Assembly (NCBI RefSeq): GCF_014170305.1
Contig: NZ_LZZT01000028.1
Coordinates: forward strand, 83,573-147,572
Direction of reading: 5' to 3'
DNA: 64,000 bases
DNA from: Achromobacter sp. UMC71
GTDB taxonomy: Bacteria; Pseudomonadota; Gammaproteobacteria; Burkholderiales; Burkholderiaceae_B
Part shown: piece after piece, positions 50,005-60,945 of the stretch
Position numbering within the stretch: position 1 is the first letter of the stretch
How the letters are laid out: every line of letters starts with the position of its first letter
Notes under the pieces: model-generated
The model's input: only the letters and a program-made list of their open reading frames with translations
Databases searched by the model: none
Told to the model about the DNA's origin: nothing
Program-made: the position numbers and the translations under genes

Positions 50005-50522
50005 ACGACGCTTCCCCCGTCTCGCTGGCTTGCGCCGTGCTGACGATCAGCGATACCCGCAGCGCCGGCGACGACACCTCCGGCAATCTGCTGGCGCACA
50101 GCCTGGCGCAGGCCGGCCACCAATGCGTGCGGCGCGACATCGCCCGAGACAACATCTATCAGATCCGCCGCATCATCAGCGACTGGATCGCCGACCCCGA
50201 AGTGCAGGTCATCCTGACCACCGGCGGCACGGGCTTTTCGCATCGCGACCATGTGCCGCAGGCGATCCTGCCGCTGCTGGACCGCGAAATTCCCGGCTTT
50301 GGCGAACTGTTCCGCCAGCTGTCCTATACCGAGATCGGCAGCTCGACCATCCAGTCGCGCGCCTTCGCGGGCTCGGCCAACGAAACCTTGCTGTTCTGCC
50401 TGCCGGGTTCCAACAACGCCTGCGAAACCGCCTGGACCAAGATCATCCGCGAGCAGCTGGACAACAGCCATCGCCCCTGCAATTTCGCCACGCATTTCCA
50501 ACACCGCGAACAAGACCACTGA
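50001..50522 (+). CDS. moaB: Molybdopterin biosynthesis protein MoaB/MogA type
   Basis: A 173-residue MoCF_biosynth-domain protein. LTISDTRSAGDDTSGN, VILTTGGTGFSHRDHVP and IQSRAFAGSANETLLFCLPG are typical of molybdopterin adenylyltransferase-like MoaB. AGGAGA precedes the ATG. moeA follows by four bp. Confidence 0.94.
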   Translation: MNDASPVSLACAVLTISDTRSAGDDTSGNLLAHSLAQAGHQCVRRDIARDNIYQIRRIISDWIADPEVQVILTTGGTGFSHRDHVPQAILPLLDREIPGFGELFRQLSYTEIGSSTIQSRAFAGSANETLLFCLPGSNNACETAWTKIIREQLDNSHRPCNFATHFQHREQDH

Positions 50523-50526
50523 ACCC

Positions 50527-51732
50527 ATGCTGGATTTCGACCAAGCCCAGACCTTGCTGGCCAATGCGGCCGCCCCTCTCGCACGCCGCGAGCACGCCAG
50601 CCTGGCCGACGCCCCCGGCCGCGTGCTGGCGGCCGACCTTGACGCCACGGTGGACATTCCGCCGGCCGACAACAGCGCCATGGACGGCTACGCCTTGCGC
50701 GTGGCCGATTGGCAAGCCGGCGCACGCCTGCCCATCCAGCAGCGCTGCTACGCGGGCGACACGCCCGAGCCGCTCAAGCCCGGCCACGCCATCCGCCTGT
50801 TCACCGGCAGCCTGGTACCCGAGGGCGCGGACACGGTGGTGATGCAGGAAGACACCCACGAAGCCGACGACCACGTCGAGATCACGCGTGAACCGCGGCC
50901 CGGCCAGCATATCCGCCTGCGCGGCGAAGACACGCTGGCCGGCGCGCCGCTGTTGGCCGCGGGCACCCAGCTGCAAGCCGCCCACATCGCCCTGCTCGCC
51001 TCTCAAGGCCTGGCCAGCGTGCCGGTGGTCGGCCGCCTGAAGGTCGGCATCCTGACCACCGGCGACGAGCTGGTGGCGCCGGGCGGCGCGCGCGAACCGG
51101 CGCAGATCTACAACTCCAACGGCCCCATGCTGGCCGCGCTGGTGCGCGGCATGGGCGCCGAGCCGGCCCGCGTGCTGCACGCGCGCGACACCGAAGCCGA
51201 CCTGCTGGCCGCCTTCAAGGCCCTGCTGGCCGAGTGCGACCTGGTGCTGAGCGTGGGCGGCGTGTCGGTGGGCGAACGCGATCTGGTCAAGCCGGCGCTG
51301 GCCGCGCTGGGCGGCGAATTGTCGCTATGGAAGGTGCGCATGAAACCGGGCAAGCCGGTGGCGCTGGCGCAGATCGACGGCAAGCCGGTGGTCAGCCTGC
51401 CGGGCAATCCGGTGTCGGCCTACGCCGTATTCACGCTGCTGGTGTCGCCGCTGGTGCGCCGCATGCAGGGCCGCGAGGAACTGTTCCCGCCGGTCAGCCG
51501 GTTGCCGCTGCGCACCGAGCATCCGCGCCAGGACAGCCGCGAGGAATTCCTGCGCGTGCAGCGCCGCGCGGCCGACGACGGCAACGCCGAACTGGTGCCT
51601 TACGGCCACCAGGGATCCGGCGTGATCAGTTCCCTGCCGTGGGCCACCGGCCTGGCGCGCCTGCCGGCCGACGTGCCGGTGCAGGATCGCGACCGCGTGC
51701 CCTACTACGACCTGCGTCACTGGCTGTCGTAG
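50527..51732 (+). CDS. moeA: Molybdopterin molybdenumtransferase
   Basis: A 401-residue enzyme that inserts molybdenum into adenylylated molybdopterin. DIPPADNSAMDGYALRVAD, FTGSLVPEGADTVVMQED, GILTTGDELVAPG and SLPGNPVSAYAVF are diagnostic. Start ATG 50527. Its last 16 bases overlap the tail of the convergent mobA gene. Confidence 0.96.
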   Translation: MLDFDQAQTLLANAAAPLARREHASLADAPGRVLAADLDATVDIPPADNSAMDGYALRVADWQAGARLPIQQRCYAGDTPEPLKPGHAIRLFTGSLVPEGADTVVMQEDTHEADDHVEITREPRPGQHIRLRGEDTLAGAPLLAAGTQLQAAHIALLASQGLASVPVVGRLKVGILTTGDELVAPGGAREPAQIYNSNGPMLAALVRGMGAEPARVLHARDTEADLLAAFKALLAECDLVLSVGGVSVGERDLVKPALAALGGELSLWKVRMKPGKPVALAQIDGKPVVSLPGNPVSAYAVFTLLVSPLVRRMQGREELFPPVSRLPLRTEHPRQDSREEFLRVQRRAADDGNAELVPYGHQGSGVISSLPWATGLARLPADVPVQDRDRVPYYDLRHWLS

Positions 51733-52332
51733 CCCTCGGCCGCGGCCAGGTCGCCGGGCGTGTTCAGGTTCATGAACGCGCCATCCGCATCGTCGAAGGC
51801 GGCGGCCACGCCGCCCGCCTGCGACTGCCACAGGCCGACCTTGCGTTCACCGCTGTCCAGGTACGCGCGCAACGCCGGCAATAGCGACGTGCGCGCAGCC
51901 ATGCAAGCCGGATGGCGCTGACCGCCGGCCACGGCATAAGCCAGGGGCGCGTGGGCGGCTTGCGCCGCAGCGATCAGACGCGCGGCCAGATCCTTCGGCA
52001 GAAAGGGCGTATCGCAAGGCGCCGCCACCAGCCAGTCAAACGCGGACGCGGCGGCCAAGCCGGCCGCCAGGCCGGCCAGCGGCCCCTGCCAGGCGCCCAG
52101 CGCATCGGTATCGTCGGCCACCACCTGGCCATAGCGTGCGTACGTCTGGATATTGCGATTGGCGCTGATGATCAGCGTGCCCACTTGCGGCGCCAGCCGG
52201 CGCGCCATGTGCGCCACCAGCGGTTCGCCATGCAAAAGCACCAGGCCCTTGTCGCGGCCGTCCATGCGCGCGCCCTGTCCGCCCGCCAGGATCAGGCCGG
52301 CGACGCGTTGCGGGTCAAGGATGGGCGCGGGG

Positions 52333-52340
<8 letters not shown>
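51717..52340 (-). CDS. mobA: Molybdenum cofactor guanylyltransferase
   Basis: A 207-residue enzyme that adds GMP to Mo-molybdopterin to give the bis-MGD form used by formate dehydrogenase. [20 protein letters not shown] is the GTP-binding loop; [17 protein letters not shown] is conserved. Start is GTG 52340, inside the end of moaA (eight-base overlap). Confidence 0.94.
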
Positions 52341-53427
<1,087 letters not shown>

Positions 53428-53450
53428 GGAATCATCATAGCCCGGCGCCC

Positions 53451-54527
53451 TCAGGCGAAGGCCTCGTCCAGGGTTTGCAGCCGGCCGGTGTGGCTGGCGT
53501 CGTAGCCGACCAGCTGGCCGACATAGCCGACGTAGTCGGGGCTGCGCATGAGGGACAGCAGGTCCTGCATAGCGGGGGTGTCCAGCGAGGTTTTGCGGAT
53601 GGCGAAGAAATAGCGTTCGCGCACCAGCGGAATGAAATCCAGGCCGAAGCGGCAGGCGGCGGTTTCCACGCCCACGCCGGTGTCGGCCATGCCGCTGGCA
53701 ATGTGCGCGGCGATGGCCATGTGGGTGAACTCGTTGGTTTCGTAGCCCTGCACCTCGCTGATCGACACGCCGGCGCGCTGCAGCATCAGGCCCACCAGGT
53801 AGCGAGTGCTGGAGCCGATCTGGCGGTTGACGAAGCGCACGTCCTGGCGCGCCAGGTCGCCCATGCCGCGGATGCGCTTGGGATTGCCGGCGATGACGAA
53901 CAAGCCCGTATTGCGCACCGCCAGGTGGATCAGCAGGTATTCGTCGGCGTGCAGCCACTGCGCGTAGCGCTCCATGATGGGCGCCTCGAAGTCGCCCAGC
54001 GGCACCTGGAAGCCCGCCAGGTCGCATTCGTGGCGTTCCAGCGAGGCCAGCGCCTCGATCGCGGTGCGGTAGCGCAGTTCCAGCCCGGGTTTGCGCGCGC
54101 CCATGTGCTCCATCAGCGATTCCACCGCGAAGCCGTGGCTGGCGTGCAGCCGCAAGTGCGGGCCGTTTTCGGGCAAGAGGCGCGCCAGTTCTTCCTGCAG
54201 TTCGGAGGCCATGCTGTCCAGCGTGGGCATCAGGCGCGCCTCGATGCGGCGGTTGGCCCACAACAGGCGCTGCGCGAACGGCGACAGCTGCGTGCCCTGG
54301 CGCCGGTTGGTGATCAGCAGTTGCGTGCCGAAGATGCCTTCGAAACGGCGCAGCACGCCCCAGGCGTGCCGGTACGACAGGCCACAGGCGCGGCAGGCGC
54401 CGGCGATGTTGCCGGTGGCGTCGATGGCGGCCAGGAGCGCCAGCATGTCCTGCAAGGGCACCGGCGCCGCGTCGTCTCCGCCCAAGGTCCATTGCGGCCG
54501 CAGGCCGATTCGGAACTTATATGTCAT
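53451..54527 (-). CDS. ModE-like winged-helix regulator with periplasmic-binding-type C-terminal domain
   Basis: A 358-residue cytoplasmic regulator. The N-terminal wHTH of ModE/LysR type ([20 protein letters not shown], then [22 protein letters not shown]) is followed by a substrate-binding-type domain (residues about 120-350; [19 protein letters not shown]-like segments). It is placed between moaA (same strand, 23 bp before its start) and fdsG (divergent), so it probably controls Fds and Moco genes in response to molybdate, formate or cofactor; the ligand is not shown. Confidence 0.85.
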   Translation of the reverse strand: MTYKFRIGLRPQWTLGGDDAAPVPLQDMLALLAAIDATGNIAGACRACGLSYRHAWGVLRRFEGIFGTQLLITNRRQGTQLSPFAQRLLWANRRIEARLMPTLDSMASELQEELARLLPENGPHLRLHASHGFAVESLMEHMGARKPGLELRYRTAIEALASLERHECDLAGFQVPLGDFEAPIMERYAQWLHADEYLLIHLAVRNTGLFVIAGNPKRIRGMGDLARQDVRFVNRQIGSSTRYLVGLMLQRAGVSISEVQGYETNEFTHMAIAAHIASGMADTGVGVETAACRFGLDFIPLVRERYFFAIRKTSLDTPAMQDLLSLMRSPDYVGYVGQLVGYDASHTGRLQTLDEAFA

Positions 54528-54595
54528 TTATTTCTTATTGAAGGCGTTTAATTACCTGTTTAGAGTACACAAATAACGCGGCGCATGGGTACTTT

Positions 54596-54615
54596 ATATG
54601 CTTATAAAAGCATAT
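54596..54615. promoter_or_regulatory. Operator candidate for the ModE-like regulator
   Basis: ATATGCTT-ATAA-AAGCATAT, perfect 8-bp arms, in the AT-rich 159-bp gap between the divergent regulator and fdsG starts. The TATA-rich symmetric layout resembles ModE boxes, but the spacing is shorter than the E. coli site. Confidence 0.6.
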
Positions 54616-54686
54616 TAATAACCCTGACGCCCCACCACAACAAAACCCCTGCAATGGGGTCCAGCACACAACTGGAGGAGACCGCC

Positions 54687-55244
54687 ATGCGTCAGCGCGA
54701 GGCAAAATCCGATCTGGCGTCCAGCGGGGGCGCCCGAGGCGGCCCATTGGCCCTGGACGCCGCCCAGGCGTCGGCCAGCCCGTCCATCGCCGCCACGGCC
54801 CGCATCCTGGCCCAGCTGAAAGACCAGCCCGGCCCGCTCTTGCCGGTACTGCACGCGGTGCAGCACGAATTGGGCTGTATTCCGGCCGAGGCGGTGCAGA
54901 CCATCGCCGAGGCCCTGAACCTGTCCCGCGCCGAAGTGCATGGCGTAATCACCTTCTACCCCCATTTCCGCAGCGAACCGGCCGCGCGCCACACGCTGGA
55001 AGTATGCCGGGCCGAGTCCTGTCAGGCCATGGGCGGCGAACACCTGGCCGCCCACGCGCGCCAGGCGCTGGGCTGCGACTTCCACGCCAGCACGCGCGAT
55101 GGCGACTTCACGCTGGAGCCGGTGTATTGCCTGGGCCTGTGCGCCCAGTCGCCGGCGGTGATGATCGACGGCCAGCCGCATGCGCGGGTCACGCCCGACA
55201 AACTCGACCGGCTGTTGCGCCGCACCCGGGAGGCCGGACAATGA
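54687..55244 (+). CDS. fdsG: NAD-linked formate dehydrogenase gamma subunit
   Basis: A 185-residue thioredoxin-like [2Fe-2S] protein (NuoE type). Ligands are in VCRAESCQAMGG and VYCLGLCAQSP. ATG 54687 has GGAGGAG nine bases upstream. First gene of fdsGBA-fdsC-fdsD; overlaps fdsB by four bases. Confidence 0.94.
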   Translation: MRQREAKSDLASSGGARGGPLALDAAQASASPSIAATARILAQLKDQPGPLLPVLHAVQHELGCIPAEAVQTIAEALNLSRAEVHGVITFYPHFRSEPAARHTLEVCRAESCQAMGGEHLAAHARQALGCDFHASTRDGDFTLEPVYCLGLCAQSPAVMIDGQPHARVTPDKLDRLLRRTREAGQ

Positions 55245-56812
55245 CCGCCCCCACCCTCATCTACGTGCCGCGCGACGCCGCGGCCCTGGCCATGGACGCG
55301 GACGCCGTGGCCCAGGCCATCGAGCAGATCGCCGACGAGCGCGGCCTGGCCGTGCAGGTGGTACGCAATGGCTCGCGCGGCCTGCTGTGGCTGGAGCCGC
55401 TGGTGGAAATCTCCACGCCCAGCGGCCGCCTGGCCTATGGCCCCGTGCAGCCCGAAGACGTGGCTGGCCTGTTCGACGCCGGCTGGCTGACGGGCGGCGA
55501 ACACCCGCTGCGCCTGGGGCTGACCGAAGAGATTCCCTACCTGAAGCAGCAGGAACGCCTGACATTCGCGCGGGTCGGCGTGATCGACCCGCTATCGCTG
55601 CAGGACTACGCCGCCCACGGCGGCCTGCAGGGCCTGCAACGCGCGCTGACCATGGAACCGGCCGCCATCGTCGACGAAATGGTGACTTCGGGCCTGCGTG
55701 GCCGTGGCGGCGCGGCGTTTCCCACCGGTATCAAATGGAAGACCGTGCTGGGCTCGCCCGCCGACCGCAAGTACATCGTCTGCAACGCCGACGAGGGCGA
55801 TTCGGGCACGTTCGCCGACCGCCTGCTGATGGAAGGCGACCCCTATGTGCTGATCGAGGGCATGACCATCGCCGGCCTTGCGGTGGGCGCCACCTATGGC
55901 TATATCTACGTGCGGTCCGAATACCCGCATGCCATCGCGACGCTGCAAGCCGCCATCGACCGGGCCCGCAGCGTGGGCTGGCTGGGCGATGACGTGCACG
56001 GCAGCGGCCGCCGCTTCGACCTGGAAGTGCGCAAGGGCGCCGGCGCCTATATCTGCGGCGAGGAAACCTCGCTGCTGGAAAGCCTGGAAGGCAAGCGCGG
56101 CGTGGTGCGCGCCAAGCCGCCGCTGCCCGCGATCTCGGGCCTGTTCGGCAAACCCACCGTCATCAACAACGTGATCTCGCTGGCGACGGTGCCGATCATC
56201 ATGGCCAAGGGCGCGGCGTACTACCGCGACTACGGCGTGGGCCGCTCGCACGGCACGCTGCCATTCCAGCTGGCCGGCAACCTGAAACAAGGCGGCCTGG
56301 TGGAAAAGGCCTTCGGCCTGAGCCTGCGCGACCTGCTGTATGGCTTTGGCGGCGGCAGCGCATCGGGGCGCCCCTTGCGCGCGGTGCAGGTCGGCGGCCC
56401 GCTGGGCGCCTATCTGCCGGAATCGCAATGGGACGTGCCGCTGGATTACGAAGCCTATGTGCAGATCTCGGCCATGATCGGCCACGGTGGCCTGGTGGCG
56501 TTCGACGACACCGTCGACATGGCGCGCATGGCGCGCTACGCGATGGCGTTCTGCGCCATCGAGTCCTGTGGCAAGTGCACGCCCTGCCGCATCGGCTCGA
56601 CCCGCGGCGTGGAAACCATCGACAAGATCGCGGCCGGCGGCCCCGACCGCGCACAGCAGGTGCATCTGCTGCGGGACCTGTGCGACACCATGCTGGGCGG
56701 CTCGCTCTGCGCGCTGGGCGGCATGGCGCCCTACCCCGTGCTATCCGCGCTGAACCACTTCCCGCAGGACTTCGGCATCGAATCCTCTCAGCCCGCCGCT
56801 CACCCGGCCTGA
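55241..56812 (+). CDS. fdsB: NAD-linked formate dehydrogenase beta subunit
   Basis: A 523-residue diaphorase (NuoF type). An N-terminal thioredoxin-like part precedes the FMN/NADH site (GLRGRGGAAFPTG, ADEGDSGTFADR, GEETSLLESLEGKRG) and the [4Fe-4S] site (ESCGKCTPCRIG with a later SLCALGG). It passes electrons from FdsA to NAD+. Confidence 0.96.
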   Translation: MTAPTLIYVPRDAAALAMDADAVAQAIEQIADERGLAVQVVRNGSRGLLWLEPLVEISTPSGRLAYGPVQPEDVAGLFDAGWLTGGEHPLRLGLTEEIPYLKQQERLTFARVGVIDPLSLQDYAAHGGLQGLQRALTMEPAAIVDEMVTSGLRGRGGAAFPTGIKWKTVLGSPADRKYIVCNADEGDSGTFADRLLMEGDPYVLIEGMTIAGLAVGATYGYIYVRSEYPHAIATLQAAIDRARSVGWLGDDVHGSGRRFDLEVRKGAGAYICGEETSLLESLEGKRGVVRAKPPLPAISGLFGKPTVINNVISLATVPIIMAKGAAYYRDYGVGRSHGTLPFQLAGNLKQGGLVEKAFGLSLRDLLYGFGGGSASGRPLRAVQVGGPLGAYLPESQWDVPLDYEAYVQISAMIGHGGLVAFDDTVDMARMARYAMAFCAIESCGKCTPCRIGSTRGVETIDKIAAGGPDRAQQVHLLRDLCDTMLGGSLCALGGMAPYPVLSALNHFPQDFGIESSQPAAHPA

Positions 56813-56825
56813 CCCCGAGACCGCC

Positions 56826-59702
56826 ATGCTAGAAACCGTCATCAAGCGCGACCGCGATCTGGGCACCCCGGCGCGGGTGTCCGAGCAGACCGTCACCCTG
56901 ACCATCGACGGCCAGGAAATCACCGTGGCCGAAGGCACGTCGCTGATGCGCGCGGCCGCCGAGGCCGGCATCAACATTCCGAAGCTGTGCGCCACCGACA
57001 GCCTGGAGCCGTTCGGCTCCTGCCGCCTGTGCCTGGTCCAGATCGAGGGCCGCCGCGGCTATCCCGCGTCCTGCACCACGCCCGCCGAGAACGGCATGGT
57101 GGTCTACACCGAAACGCCCAAGCTGCATGACCTGCGGCGCGGCGTGATGGAGCTGTACATCTCTGACCACCCGCTGGACTGCCTGACCTGCCCGGCCAAC
57201 GGCGATTGCGAGCTTCAGGACATGGCCGGCGTGGTGGGCCTGCGCAACGTGCGCTACGGCTACGACGGCGCCAACCATTTGAAGAGCGAAAAGGACGAGT
57301 CCAATCCGTACTTCACCTACGACGCGTCCAAGTGCATCGTCTGCAACCGCTGCGTGCGCGCTTGCGAGGAAACCCAAGGCACCTTCGCGCTGACGATCTC
57401 GGGCAAGGGCTTCGAATCGCGCGTGTCGCCGGGGCAGGACCAGCCGTTCCTGGACAGCGAGTGCGTGTCCTGCGGTGCCTGCGTGCAGGCCTGTCCCACG
57501 TCCACCCTGCAGGAAAAGACCGTCATCATGATGGGCCAGGCCGAACACTCGGTCGTAACCACCTGCGCCTATTGCGGCGTGGGCTGCGGTTTCAAGGCCG
57601 AGATGAAGGGCCAGGAAGTGGTGCGCATGGTGCCCTGGAAGGACGGCCAGGCCAACCGCGGCCATTCCTGCGTGAAGGGGCGCTTTGCCTGGGGCTATGC
57701 AACACACAAGGAGCGCGTGCTCAAGCCCATGATCCGCAAGCGCATCACCGATTCCTGGAAGGAAGTGTCCTGGGACGAGGCGATCAACTACGCCGCATCG
57801 GAATTGCGCCGCATCCAGAACGAATTCGGCCGCGACGCGGTCGGCGGCATCACCTCCTCGCGCTGCACCAACGAAGAAACCTGGCTGGTGCAAAAGCTGG
57901 TGCGCGCCGCCTTCGGCACCAACAACGTCGACACCTGCGCCCGCGTCTGCCATTCGCCTACCGGCTACGGCCTGAAGCAGACCCTGGGCGAATCCGCCGG
58001 CACGCAGACGTTCGATTCGGTGATGCACACCGACGTGGTGATTGTGATGGGTGCCAATCCGTCCAGCGGCCACCCCGTGTTCGCCTCGCGCCTGAAGCGC
58101 CGGCTGCGCCAGGGCGCGCGCCTGATCGTGATCGACCCGCGCCGCATCGAACTGGTGAGCTCGCCGCACATCAAGGCCGACTTCCACCTGCAGGTGCGCC
58201 CGGGCACCAACACCGCGCTGTTGTCGTCGCTGGCCCACGTGATCGCCACCGAAGGCCTGATCGACGAGGCCTTCGTAGCCGAACGCTGCGAAACCCGCGC
58301 TTTCAATGAGTGGCGCGATTTCGTATCGCTGCCGGAGAATTCGCCCGAAGCCATGGCCGAGATCACCGGCGTGCCGGCGCAGGCCGTGCGCGGCGCCGCG
58401 CGGCTGTTCGCCACGGGCGGCAACGGCTCGATCTATTACGGCCTGGGCGTGACCGAACACAGCCAGGGCTCGACCACCGTCATGGCGATCGCCAACCTGG
58501 CCATGGCCACCGGCAACATCGGCCGCGAGGGCGTGGGCGTGAATCCGCTGCGCGGACAGAACAATGTGCAGGGCTCGTGCGACATGGGCTCGTTCCCGCA
58601 CGAACTGCCCGGCTACCGCCATATTTCCGACAACACGGTACGGGCGCAGTTCGAACAGGACTGGGGCGTGACGCTGCAGCCCGAACCCGGCCTGCGGATC
58701 CCGAACATGTTCGAGGCTGCGCTGGGCGGCTCGTTCAAGGGCCTGTACTGCCAGGGCGAAGACATCGTGCAGTCCGACCCGAACACGCAGCACGTGGCCG
58801 CGGCGCTGGCGGCAATGGAGTGCATCGTGGTGCAGGACCTGTTCCTGAACGAAACGGCCAAGTACGCGCACGTGTTCCTGCCCGGTTCGTCGTTCCTGGA
58901 AAAGGACGGCACCTTCACCAACGCCGAGCGCCGCATTTCGCGGGTCCGCAAGGTCATGGAGCCCAAGAACGGCAAGTCGGACTGGGAAGTGACCGTGGCG
59001 CTGTCCAACGCACTGGGCTACCCCATGAACTACCACCATCCGCGCGAGATCATGGAAGAGATCGCGCGCCTGACGCCGACCTTCAGCGGCGTCAGCTACG
59101 ACAAGCTGGACAAGCTGGGCAGCCTGCAATGGCCATGCAATGACGACGCGCCGGAAGGCACGCCCATCATGCACATCGACGCCTTCGTGCGCGGCAAGGG
59201 CAAGTTCATGATCACCAAGTACGTGCCCACCGACGAGCGCAGCACGCGCCGCTTCCCGCTGCTCTTGACCACGGGCCGCATCCTGTCGCAGTACAACGTG
59301 GGCGCGCAGACCCGCCGCACGCCCAACGTGATGTGGCACAGCGAGGACGTGCTGGAAATCCACCCGCAGGATGCCGAAGACCGCGGCGTGAAGGACGGCG
59401 ATTGGGTGGGCGTGCAGAGCCGCGCCGGGGAAACCGTGCTGCGCGCGACGCTGACCGACCGGGTGCAGCCGGGCGTGGTATACACCACGTTCCACTTCCC
59501 CGAGTCCGGCGCCAACGTCGTCACCACCGACAACTCCGACTGGGCCACCAACTGCCCCGAGTACAAGGTCACCGCGGTGCAACTCACGCGGGTGTCCCAG
59601 CCGTCGGAATGGCAGCGGCAATGGTCGCGCTTTGCGGATATCCAGCAAAAGCTGCTGCGTGAACGCTCGCGCGAAAGCGAAGCCGCGCTGACGGGGAAAT
59701 AA
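56826..59702 (+). CDS. fdsA: NAD-linked formate dehydrogenase alpha subunit
   Basis: A 958-residue catalytic subunit. In order: an N-terminal [2Fe-2S] domain (CATDSLEPFGSCRLC), a His-ligated cluster (HPLDCLTCPANGDCELQ), two ferredoxin clusters (CIVCNRCVRAC; CVSCGACVQACP), a further cluster (CAYCGVGCGF), and the Mo-bis-MGD domain with the molybdenum-ligand Cys in RVCHSPTGYG and C-terminal PEYKVTAVQ. It oxidises formate to CO2 in the cytoplasm. Cys rather than selenocysteine is used. Confidence 0.97.
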   Translation: MLETVIKRDRDLGTPARVSEQTVTLTIDGQEITVAEGTSLMRAAAEAGINIPKLCATDSLEPFGSCRLCLVQIEGRRGYPASCTTPAENGMVVYTETPKLHDLRRGVMELYISDHPLDCLTCPANGDCELQDMAGVVGLRNVRYGYDGANHLKSEKDESNPYFTYDASKCIVCNRCVRACEETQGTFALTISGKGFESRVSPGQDQPFLDSECVSCGACVQACPTSTLQEKTVIMMGQAEHSVVTTCAYCGVGCGFKAEMKGQEVVRMVPWKDGQANRGHSCVKGRFAWGYATHKERVLKPMIRKRITDSWKEVSWDEAINYAASELRRIQNEFGRDAVGGITSSRCTNEETWLVQKLVRAAFGTNNVDTCARVCHSPTGYGLKQTLGESAGTQTFDSVMHTDVVIVMGANPSSGHPVFASRLKRRLRQGARLIVIDPRRIELVSSPHIKADFHLQVRPGTNTALLSSLAHVIATEGLIDEAFVAERCETRAFNEWRDFVSLPENSPEAMAEITGVPAQAVRGAARLFATGGNGSIYYGLGVTEHSQGSTTVMAIANLAMATGNIGREGVGVNPLRGQNNVQGSCDMGSFPHELPGYRHISDNTVRAQFEQDWGVTLQPEPGLRIPNMFEAALGGSFKGLYCQGEDIVQSDPNTQHVAAALAAMECIVVQDLFLNETAKYAHVFLPGSSFLEKDGTFTNAERRISRVRKVMEPKNGKSDWEVTVALSNALGYPMNYHHPREIMEEIARLTPTFSGVSYDKLDKLGSLQWPCNDDAPEGTPIMHIDAFVRGKGKFMITKYVPTDERSTRRFPLLLTTGRILSQYNVGAQTRRTPNVMWHSEDVLEIHPQDAEDRGVKDGDWVGVQSRAGETVLRATLTDRVQPGVVYTTFHFPESGANVVTTDNSDWATNCPEYKVTAVQLTRVSQPSEWQRQWSRFADIQQKLLRERSRESEAALTGK

Positions 59703-59724
59703 CCCGCGCAGCCCCGGAACCGCC

Positions 59725-60555
59725 ATGGACCACACTTCCTCTTCCCCATCCGACCGCCTCGACAGCGTGGCGGCCCAGGTGACCCGCGTGCGGGCTGGCG
59801 CCATCGCGCCCGGGACCGAGGCCGACCACCTGGCCGAGGAAACGCCGGTGGCGCTGGAGTTCAACGGCATCAGCCACGCCACCATGCTGGCCACGCCCGC
59901 GGACCTGGAAGACTTCGCGGTGGGCTTTTCGCTGTCCGAGGGCATCATCGACAGCGTGGGCGACGTGCGCGGCATCGACGTGCTGCCACAGTGCGACGGC
60001 ATCGTAGTGCAGGTGGAAATCTCCAGCGCCTGCGAAGCGCGGCTCAAATCACGCCGCCGCGCCATGGCTGGCCGTACCGGCTGCGGCCTGTGCGGCGTGG
60101 AAACGCTGCCGGAAGTGCTGCGGCCCGTGGACCCGGTGCCGGCAGGCGCGCCGCTGCCCATCGGCGCGGTGCTGCGCGCCATGGGCGACATGCGCGCGCG
60201 CCAGACGCTGCACGACCTGACCGGCGCCACCCATGCCGCCGGCTGGGCGGGCGCGGACGGCGCCGTGGCGCTGGTGCGCGAAGACGTGGGCCGCCACAAC
60301 GCGCTGGACAAGCTGGTGGGCGCCTTGGCCCGCCAAGCCGTCAATGCCGGCGGCGGCATGGTGCTGGTGTCCAGCCGCGCCAGCTTTGAAATGGTGCAAA
60401 AAACCGCGTCGGCCGGCGTCGGCGTGCTGGCGGCCGTGTCCGCCCCCACGGCGCTGGCGGTGCGCCTGGCCGATAGCGCCGGCATTGCCTTGCTCGGCTT
60501 CATGCGGCGCGACGACGCCACCCTGTATTCCCACCCCGAACGCATCATCTCCTAG
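59725..60555 (+). CDS. fdhD: Formate dehydrogenase accessory sulfurtransferase FdsC/FdhD
   Basis: A 276-residue FdhD-family protein that loads a sulfur ligand onto Mo-bis-MGD for FdsA. The two-Cys loop is GRTGCGLCGVETL; DVGRHNALDKLVG and PTALAVRLA are conserved. Located after fdsA, so called fdsC in this operon type. Confidence 0.94.
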   Translation: MDHTSSSPSDRLDSVAAQVTRVRAGAIAPGTEADHLAEETPVALEFNGISHATMLATPADLEDFAVGFSLSEGIIDSVGDVRGIDVLPQCDGIVVQVEISSACEARLKSRRRAMAGRTGCGLCGVETLPEVLRPVDPVPAGAPLPIGAVLRAMGDMRARQTLHDLTGATHAAGWAGADGAVALVREDVGRHNALDKLVGALARQAVNAGGGMVLVSSRASFEMVQKTASAGVGVLAAVSAPTALAVRLADSAGIALLGFMRRDDATLYSHPERIIS

Positions 60556-60573
60556 ACCGGACGCGACACACGC

Positions 60574-60831
60574 ATGGAAATCGGCAACCTGATCCGCATG
60601 GCCAACCGCATCGGCCAGTTCTTCGACGCCATGCCCGTGCGGCCGGAAGCGCTGGAAGGCGTGGCCAACCATATCCACAAGTTCTGGGAGCCTCGCATGC
60701 GCCGCGAGCTGCTGGACTTCCTGGCCCGGCAGCCCGACGGCGATGCCGGCGAACAGCAGTTGCATCCCCTGGTGCTGGAGGCGGTCACGCAGAACCGCCA
60801 GCGCCTGACACCGCTCGCCCGGGTGCCGTAG
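60574..60831 (+). CDS. fdsD: NAD-linked formate dehydrogenase delta subunit
   Basis: An 85-residue small protein (MEIGNLIRMANRIGQFFDAM, then FWEPRMRRELLDF) of the FdsD family, reported to be needed for mature FdsGBA activity. It is 18 bp after fdsC and is the last gene of the operon proper. Confidence 0.92.
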   Translation: MEIGNLIRMANRIGQFFDAMPVRPEALEGVANHIHKFWEPRMRRELLDFLARQPDGDAGEQQLHPLVLEAVTQNRQRLTPLARVP

Positions 60832-60945
60832 ACCAGGCAGGCGGCCGCCGCAGCAAGCTTTACCGCAGCAAAGGGTTCACAAGAAGCGCTGGGCTGGATT
60901 TTCCAAGCCGACGCGCGCTATAAAGCCGCACCCCGAGGAGACCTC

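Noticed and set aside
56829..60548. A 1239-codon minus-strand open frame across fdsA-fdhD
   Set aside because: Antisense shadow of fdsA and fdhD, with no family features and low-complexity composition.
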